DNA from: Marichromatium bheemlicum
GTDB lineage: Bacteria; Pseudomonadota; Gammaproteobacteria; Chromatiales; Chromatiaceae
Reading direction: 5' to 3'
DNA: 64,000 nt
Assembly: GCF_012276755.1 (NCBI RefSeq)
Contig: NZ_JAAXKX010000008.1
Location: 1-64,000 of the forward strand
Shown here in pieces: positions 58,933-64,000 of this stretch; position 1 is the first letter of the stretch; each line of letters begins with the position of its first letter. The translations under genes and the position numbers were made by a program. The notes beneath the pieces are model-generated. The model was not told the origin of the DNA, made no database searches, and was given only the letters and a program-made list of their open reading frames with translations.

Positions 58933-59640
58933 TCACTCCGCCCGAGGCGGGGTTAGTGCCGGTTCGCGGCGGTCGGCGCCGATCTCGACGTCCTCGTCGA
59001 TGCGAAAACGCGGCCCCTCGGTGACGTCGGCCGGACCGACCTCACCGAGCACTGGCTCGGCACGCGCACCACCGAGGGTCGGCACCACCACCTTGGGTTG
59101 AGGAGGGTCGGAGGGGCGGGCGCGAGAGCGCGGTGCGGCACGACCGGTCGCGCCGAGCACGGTACGCAATCGGGGGGCGAGATCGCCCGGGGCATAGTGC
59201 TCACACTCGAGGAAGCGCAGCAACGGCAGCCCGGCGGTGGCACACATGGTATCGAGCTGGTCGCGCGGTGGCTCGCGCCGACGCAGCCAGCCCGCCGGGG
59301 AGAGCGCCAGGGCACAGCAGGGCTTGCTAGTCGCCGCATCGCAGATCAGGAAATCGAAACAACGTTCGCCAAGGCGCCACTCGGCGCGCTCGCGCCAGCG
59401 CTTCGGCGTACGCCGCGCCACTGCCAAGACCTCGGTCGCCGGCACTCGCGCATAGAGGCGGTAGCGGTCGTCGAGACACTGTTCCAGGGCATGGGCGAAG
59501 GCGCGCTGGGTGGACGTGAGCAGCGCCCCGGAGAGCACATAGGGGCGGCGGTTACGCGGCGACAACGCACGCCACAGGCTGAACGCGAAGGCGAGCAGCA
59601 CCAGTGCGGTGAGTCCGAGCAGCAGATAGAAATGGGCCAT
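58933..59640 (-). CDS. DUF2726-like membrane-anchored protein
   Basis: This 235-residue protein starts with one membrane helix, HFYLLLGLTALVLLAFAFSLW. A domain resembling DUF2726 follows: VLSGALLTSTQRAFAHALEQCL, RYRLYARVPATEVLAV, CFDFLICDAATSKPCCALAL. This pattern suggests a restriction-endonuclease-like fold, as in DUF2726 proteins. The C-terminal 60 residues are Pro- and Arg-rich and poorly conserved. The stop lies about 40 bp from copy B of the 184-bp repeat. Function is unknown. Confidence 0.7.
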   Translation of the reverse strand: MAHFYLLLGLTALVLLAFAFSLWRALSPRNRRPYVLSGALLTSTQRAFAHALEQCLDDRYRLYARVPATEVLAVARRTPKRWRERAEWRLGERCFDFLICDAATSKPCCALALSPAGWLRRREPPRDQLDTMCATAGLPLLRFLECEHYAPGDLAPRLRTVLGATGRAAPRSRARPSDPPQPKVVVPTLGGARAEPVLGEVGPADVTEGPRFRIDEDVEIGADRREPALTPPRAE

Positions 59641-59664
59641 GCTCCCTCCGGTCTCGGGACGGGC

Positions 59665-60126
59665 TCAGCCGCGCGGCAGGCCGGGCTCGGCCTGGGGCGG
59701 GAGCTTCACCCCGTGCTGATTAAACCAGGCGCGATCGAGCGCCCACACCACCGAGTCGACATCGGACTGCGACAGCAGCAACTGGAGCACGTACATCTCG
59801 GTGTATTGCAGCTGCTCGCGCGCAGCGCGCAACGACTGCGCCTGAGCGGCCGCGTCGCCGCGCGCCAGCGCCGGGTCGATCCAGCCGAGATAACGCGTCT
59901 CCTCGACCGTCGAGGCGCGCGGACTGGTGACCGTGGCCACCCCGTTGAGGAAGGTCAGGACACGGAAGTCGTAGGGGTACTCGGCGACCGCCGGGGTCTG
60001 TTCGAGCAGTTCGTTGAGTTGCCAGAGCCGGGGCTTGAGCCCGTACGGGGCCCAGGAGAGGGTCAGCATCAACAACGCCAGGGCGATGGCCGAGAGGATG
60101 ATCGCGTTACGAATGAAACCAAGCAT
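59665..60126 (-). CDS. hypothetical protein with an N-terminal membrane anchor
   Basis: This 153-residue protein of no recognised family starts MLGFIRNAIILSAIALALLML, a membrane helix or uncleaved signal. The rest is soluble and mostly helical (RLWQLNELLEQTPAVAEYPYDF, then ARGDAAAQAQSLRAAREQLQY) and probably faces the periplasm. The ATG at 60126 is preferred over one at 60177, which adds 17 residues. It lies 24 bp upstream of the DUF2726-like gene on the same strand. Confidence 0.65.
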   Translation of the reverse strand: MLGFIRNAIILSAIALALLMLTLSWAPYGLKPRLWQLNELLEQTPAVAEYPYDFRVLTFLNGVATVTSPRASTVEETRYLGWIDPALARGDAAAQAQSLRAAREQLQYTEMYVLQLLLSQSDVDSVVWALDRAWFNQHGVKLPPQAEPGLPRG

Positions 60127-60195
60127 GGGGAAGCAACTCCACGAGAACCAGTCCGACCGAATGGTCGCCGGCGGCAATTCTACCCCAAGGAGAAC

Positions 60196-60249
60196 GGGGC
60201 CCGTCGCCGGGCCCCGGTCGAGTGACCGGCGGACAGGTCTCCGCCGGTC
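60196..60249 (-). terminator. double hairpin after fba
   Basis: Two perfect hairpins follow the fba stop. GACCGGCGGA/TCCGCCGGTC (60224-60249, 10 bp) comes first on the minus strand, then GGGGCCCG/CGGGCCCC (60196-60215, 8 bp with a TCGC loop). The next bases on the minus strand include GTTCTCCTT, a weak T-tract. Confidence 0.7.
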
Positions 60250-60261
60250 GCGCGCACGTCC

Positions 60262-61326
60262 TCAGTTGACGCGCGGGTCGAGTTCACCGCTGTCGTAACG
60301 GGTCGTCATCCGCTCCAGCGAGATGGCGGTGATCTTGCTGGCGTGCCCGGCGGTGCCAAAGGCCTCGTAGCGCGACCGGCAGATCTCCTTCATCGCCTTG
60401 GTGGCGGCGGTGTAGTACTTGCGCGGATCGAAGTTGGCACGGTTCTCGGCAAGGTGCTTGCGGATGGCACCAGTCGAGGCCATGCGCAGGTCGGTGTCGA
60501 TGTTGACCTTGCGCACCCCATGCTTGATGCCCTCGACGATCTCCTCGACCGGCACCCCATAGGTCTCCCCCATGTCGCCGCCGAACTCGTTGATGATCGC
60601 CAGCCACTCCTGCGGCACCGAGGAGGAACCGTGCATCACCAGGTGGGTGTTGGGGATACGCTGGTGGATCTCCTTGATACGGCTGATGGCGAGGGTGTCA
60701 CCGGTCGGCGGGCGGGTGAACTTGTAGGCGCCGTGAGAGGTACCGATGGCGATCGCCAGGGCATCGACCTTGGTCTTGGCGACGAAGTCGGCGGCCTCCT
60801 CGGGGTCGGTCAGCAGCTGGCTGTGGTCGAGCGTGCCCTCGGCGCCGATGCCGTCCTCCTCGCCCGCGGTGCCGGTCTCGAGCGAGCCCAGGCAACCCAG
60901 CTCACCCTCGACCGAGACGCCACAGGCGTGAGCGATCTCGACCACCCGCCGGGTGACGTCGACGTTGTAGTCGTAGCTGGTCGGGGTCTTGCCATCCTCG
61001 CCCAGCGAACCGTCCATCATCACCGAGGAGAAGCCGAGCTGGATCGAACGCTGACAGACCGCCGGCGAGGTGCCATGGTCCTGATGCATGCACACCGGGA
61101 TGTGCGGCCACTCCTCGACCGCGGCGAGGATCAGGTGACGCAGGAAGGGCGCGCCGGCGTACTTGCGCGCCCCGGCCGAGGCCTGGACGATCACCGGCGA
61201 GTCGGTCTCGTCGGCCGCCTCCATGATGGCGCGCATCTGTTCGAGGTTGTTGACGTTGAAGGCGGGCACGCCATAGCCGTACTCGGCGGCGTGATCCAGC
61301 AACTGGCGCATGGATATCAGTGCCAT
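60262..61326 (-). CDS. fba: fructose-bisphosphate aldolase, class II
   Basis: This 354-residue zinc enzyme cleaves or forms fructose-1,6- (and sedoheptulose-1,7-) bisphosphate, serving glycolysis, gluconeogenesis and the Calvin cycle. It has [29 protein letters not shown] (zinc His and Asp) and [17 protein letters not shown] (Glu). [12 protein letters not shown] and [11 protein letters not shown] carry further zinc or phosphate ligands, with [11 protein letters not shown] after them. The subtype is that of autotrophic proteobacteria (CbbA-like). It follows pyk by 59 bp. Confidence 0.96.
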   Translation of the reverse strand: MALISMRQLLDHAAEYGYGVPAFNVNNLEQMRAIMEAADETDSPVIVQASAGARKYAGAPFLRHLILAAVEEWPHIPVCMHQDHGTSPAVCQRSIQLGFSSVMMDGSLGEDGKTPTSYDYNVDVTRRVVEIAHACGVSVEGELGCLGSLETGTAGEEDGIGAEGTLDHSQLLTDPEEAADFVAKTKVDALAIAIGTSHGAYKFTRPPTGDTLAISRIKEIHQRIPNTHLVMHGSSSVPQEWLAIINEFGGDMGETYGVPVEEIVEGIKHGVRKVNIDTDLRMASTGAIRKHLAENRANFDPRKYYTAATKAMKEICRSRYEAFGTAGHASKITAISLERMTTRYDSGELDPRVN

Positions 61327-61384
61327 GGTGTTCTCCTCGTGTCAGTGACGGGGGTGAAATCGGTGTTCAGGATACGCCTCTGGG

Positions 61385-62827
61385 TCAATCTTCGCTCGCG
61401 GTTCGATGTTCTCCGACCCTCATGATCTTCATGATGTTGGTCTGGCCCTCGACCCCGCTGCGATCGCCCTTGGTGATGATCACCAGGTCGCCGTCGCACA
61501 CGGTGCCGCGCCGCAGTAGCTCCTCGATCACCGCACGGTTGACCTCGTGGATGTCGGTACTGGCGACATCGAAGGCGACCGGGTAAACGCCACGGAACAG
61601 ACACACCTTGCGCCGGGTCGAGTCGAAGCGGGTCATGGCGTGGATGGGGATGCCGGAGCTGATGCGCGACATCCACTTCACCGTCGAGCCGGTCTCGGTG
61701 AGCGCGGCGATGGCCTTCACCCCGAGGTGGTTGGCGGTGTACATCGCCGCCATGGCGATGGCCTCGTCAACACGCCCGAACACCGAGTCGAGCCGGTGTC
61801 CGGAGCGAGTGACGCTCTTCTCGGCCTCGCGACAGATCCGGTCGAGCGCCTCGACCACCTTGACCGGATTCTGCCCGATCGAGCTCTCGGCTGAGAGCAT
61901 CACCGCATCGGTGCCGTCGAGCACCGCATTGGCGACGTCGAAGACCTCGGCGCGGGTCGGGATCGGGCTCTCGATCATCGACTGCATCATCTGGGTGGCG
62001 GTGATCACCACGCTGTTGAGTTCGCGGGCGCGGCTGATGAGGTGCTTCTGCACCGCCGGCAGCTCGGCATCGCCGATCTCCACCCCGAGGTCGCCGCGTG
62101 CGACCATGATGGCGTCGGCGGCGTTAATGATGGCGTCGATGCCGTCGAGCGCCTCGGCACGTTCGATCTTGGCCACCACCCCACCGCGGCCGCCGGCGGC
62201 CTGGAAGTGAGCGCGTGCCTGACGCACGTCCTCAGCACTGCGCACGAAGGAGACGGCCAGATAGTCGGCGCCGAGTTCGGCGGCGAAGCGGATGTCGGCC
62301 AGATCCTTCTCGGTCAGCGCCGGGGCCGAGAGCCCGCCACCCTTGCGGTTGATCCCCTTGTTGTCGGAGAGCCGCCCACCGATCACCACCCGGCAGGCCA
62401 TCCGCCCGCCCTCGACCGCCTCGACCCACAGCTCGATGGCGCCGTCGTCGAGCAGCAGGGTGTCGCCGGGACGCACGTCCTCGACCAAGGCCGGATAGGT
62501 GGTACCGACCCGGCTCGCGTCACCGCGATCGAGCGGGCAGTCGGCGTCGATGGCGAAGGCCGCACCACGCTCGAGCAGGACCGGCCCGGCGGCGAAGCGA
62601 CCGATGCGGATCTTCGGCCCCTGCAGATCGAACAGCACCGCCACCTCGGTATCGGCGGCCGCGGCGCGCGCGCGCAGCCGCTCGACCCGCTCGCGATGGC
62701 GTGCATGGGTGTCGTGGGAGAGATTGAGACGAGCCAGGTCGAGTCCGGCACCGATGAGCCCGTCCATGACCTCGGGCGCATCGGTCGCCGGACCCAGGGT
62801 CGCGACGATCTTGGTACGTCTGGGCAT
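61385..62827 (-). CDS. pyk: pyruvate kinase
   Basis: This 480-residue enzyme has MPRRTKIVATLGPATDAPEVM with ARLNLSHDTHARH at the start, then LFDLQGPKIRIGRF and SDNKGINRKGGGLSAPALTEKD. Next are VVAKIERAEALDGIDAII (catalytic Lys and Glu), MVARGDLGVEIG and TATQMMQSMIESPIPTRAEV. The C-terminal allosteric domain ends LVIITKGDRSGVEGQTNIMK. The ATG at 62827 is the family start. Confidence 0.97.
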   Translation of the reverse strand: MPRRTKIVATLGPATDAPEVMDGLIGAGLDLARLNLSHDTHARHRERVERLRARAAAADTEVAVLFDLQGPKIRIGRFAAGPVLLERGAAFAIDADCPLDRGDASRVGTTYPALVEDVRPGDTLLLDDGAIELWVEAVEGGRMACRVVIGGRLSDNKGINRKGGGLSAPALTEKDLADIRFAAELGADYLAVSFVRSAEDVRQARAHFQAAGGRGGVVAKIERAEALDGIDAIINAADAIMVARGDLGVEIGDAELPAVQKHLISRARELNSVVITATQMMQSMIESPIPTRAEVFDVANAVLDGTDAVMLSAESSIGQNPVKVVEALDRICREAEKSVTRSGHRLDSVFGRVDEAIAMAAMYTANHLGVKAIAALTETGSTVKWMSRISSGIPIHAMTRFDSTRRKVCLFRGVYPVAFDVASTDIHEVNRAVIEELLRRGTVCDGDLVIITKGDRSGVEGQTNIMKIMRVGEHRTASED

Positions 62828-62898
62828 GATGTCACTGCCTCCCGCGTGCAAATGGGGCCGCGCCGGATGGCGCGGCCGGGATCGACCAGCCGGGTCGA

Positions 62899-64000
62899 TC
62901 AATCCTTGGCCCGGGCCTCGAGCATGGCCACCGCAGGCAGGGTCTTACCCTCCAGGTACTCGAGGAAGGCTCCACCAGCGGTGGAGATGTAGGAGACACG
63001 CTCCTCGATGCCGTACTTCTGGATCGCGGCAATGGTGTCGCCACCGCCGGCAAGACTGAAGCCGGGGGCGGCGGCGATCGCCTCGGCAACCACCCGGGTG
63101 CCCGCACCGAACTGGTCGAACTCGAACACCCCGACCGGGCCGTTCCAGACGATGGTGCCGGCCCCCTGGATAACCTCGGCCAGGGCGCGCGCCGAGTCCG
63201 GACCGATGTCGAAGATCATGTCGTCCTCGGCGACCTCGGTGGCGGCCTTGGTCACTGCCGGCTCCTGCTCGTCGAAGCGCTTGCCACAGACCACGTCGGT
63301 GGCGATCGGGATACCGGCGCCACGCGCGGCCATGGTCTCCATCAACGCCTTGGCAGTCGGTACCAGGTCGGCCTCGTGCAGCGATTGGCCAACCGGCAGC
63401 CCGGCGGCAGCGAGGAAGGTGTTGGCGATGCCGCCGCCGACCACCAGCTGGTCGACCTTCTCGGCCAGCGATTCGAGCACGGTGAGCTTGGTCGAGACCT
63501 TGGAGCCACCGACGATGGCCACCATCGGGCGCGCCGGCTCGGCCAGCGCCTGACGCAGGGCGTCGAGTTCGGCGCTGAGCAGCAGCCCGGCGCAGGCCTG
63601 GGGGGCGAAGTGCCCGACCCCGTGGGTCGAGGCCTGGGCGCGGTGGGCGGTGCCGAAGGCGTCCATCACGAAGACGTCGCACAGCGCCGCGTAGCGCCGC
63701 GCCAGCGCCTCGTCGTCCTTCTTCTCACCGGCGTTGAAGCGCACGTTCTCGAGCAGCACCAGCTCGCCCTCGGCGACCTCGGGCGGGGTGTCGAGATAGT
63801 CACCCACCAGCCGCACCTCGCGTCCGAGCTTGGCGCCGAGATCGGCGGCGACCGGGGCGAGCGAGTTCTCGGCGGAGTACTCGCCCTCCTGGGGACGGCC
63901 CAGGTGCGACATCACCAGCACCCGCGCGCCGGCGCGCAGACAGTGCTCGTAGGTCGCCAGCGAGGCGCGGATGCGCGCATCCGAGCTGACCCGGCCGTCC
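62899..64000 (-). CDS. pgk: phosphoglycerate kinase, N-terminus beyond the window
   Basis: The visible part has about 367 residues. It includes [19 protein letters not shown] and [16 protein letters not shown], then [19 protein letters not shown] and [14 protein letters not shown]. After these come the domain around [39 protein letters not shown] and [17 protein letters not shown]. It ends [14 protein letters not shown]. Only about the first 25 residues lie past the edge at 64000. Order pgk-pyk-fba is usual in autotrophic gammaproteobacteria, and it serves both glycolysis and the Calvin cycle. Confidence 0.97.
   Translation of the reverse strand, partial: DGRVSSDARIRASLATYEHCLRAGARVLVMSHLGRPQEGEYSAENSLAPVAADLGAKLGREVRLVGDYLDTPPEVAEGELVLLENVRFNAGEKKDDEALARRYAALCDVFVMDAFGTAHRAQASTHGVGHFAPQACAGLLLSAELDALRQALAEPARPMVAIVGGSKVSTKLTVLESLAEKVDQLVVGGGIANTFLAAAGLPVGQSLHEADLVPTAKALMETMAARGAGIPIATDVVCGKRFDEQEPAVTKAATEVAEDDMIFDIGPDSARALAEVIQGAGTIVWNGPVGVFEFDQFGAGTRVVAEAIAAAPGFSLAGGGDTIAAIQKYGIEERVSYISTAGGAFLEYLEGKTLPAVAMLEARAKD

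Overview
This window comes from a high-GC photosynthetic gammaproteobacterium, most likely a purple sulfur bacterium of the Chromatiaceae (Allochromatium/Marichromatium-like). The main reason is a complete photosynthesis gene cluster whose puf operon has the order pufB1A1LMC-B2A2-B3A3, with a tetraheme PufC and three LH1 beta/alpha pairs. The chlorin reductase genes (bchX, bchY, bchZ), the spirilloxanthin-type carotenoid genes and a form IV-Photo RuBisCO-like protein agree with this. The genus is inferred from remembered family sequences, not from a search.

Layout. Positions 1-830 hold decayed transposase remnants. Positions 831-9568 are housekeeping and accessory genes: yqhD with a divergent AraC-family regulator, an ion channel, tadA, a PP2C phosphatase, a GCS2-type ligase next to an M14-type hydrolase, an ElyC/SanA-like protein and lipA. 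A 17-repeat type I-C-like CRISPR array (9879-11287) follows. It has no cas genes in the window and is split by a 290-bp insertion element sitting inside one spacer. A short minus-strand set (yjbQ, RuBisCO-like protein, idi) lies between the array and the photosynthesis cluster.

The photosynthesis cluster spans about 13.8-37 kb. The minus-strand superoperon crtE-crtF-bchC-bchX-bchY-bchZ-puf makes geranylgeranyl diphosphate, methylates carotenoids, builds the bacteriochlorin ring and encodes the reaction centre and LH1. crtD-crtC run divergently from crtE. crtI-crtB and bchI-bchD-bchO are further minus-strand units, and bciB (8-vinyl reductase) runs divergently from bchI. Three promoter regions (puf, crtD/crtE, crtI) each carry a pair of PpsR/CrtJ-type boxes (TGT-N12-ACA or one base off) with starts exactly 26 bp apart and overlapping plausible -35/-10 hexamers. 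This implies common light/redox control.

Positions 37-53 kb are conserved housekeeping genes: an ABC exporter, a zinc-ribbon HEAGH membrane protein, a YbjN-like protein, nudB, aspS, fmdB, an SDR enzyme, greA, carAB, trxC, cnoX, tilS and accA. Positions 54.7-58.9 kb are rich in repeats: seven tandem 108-bp units built on a REP-like hairpin, two nearly identical 184-bp elements with inverted ends, and isolated REP hairpins. These surround an aguB - TrpD2-like - Rieske gene trio. The window ends with the sugar-phosphate genes fba, pyk and a pgk cut by the window edge. No tRNA or rRNA gene was recognised.
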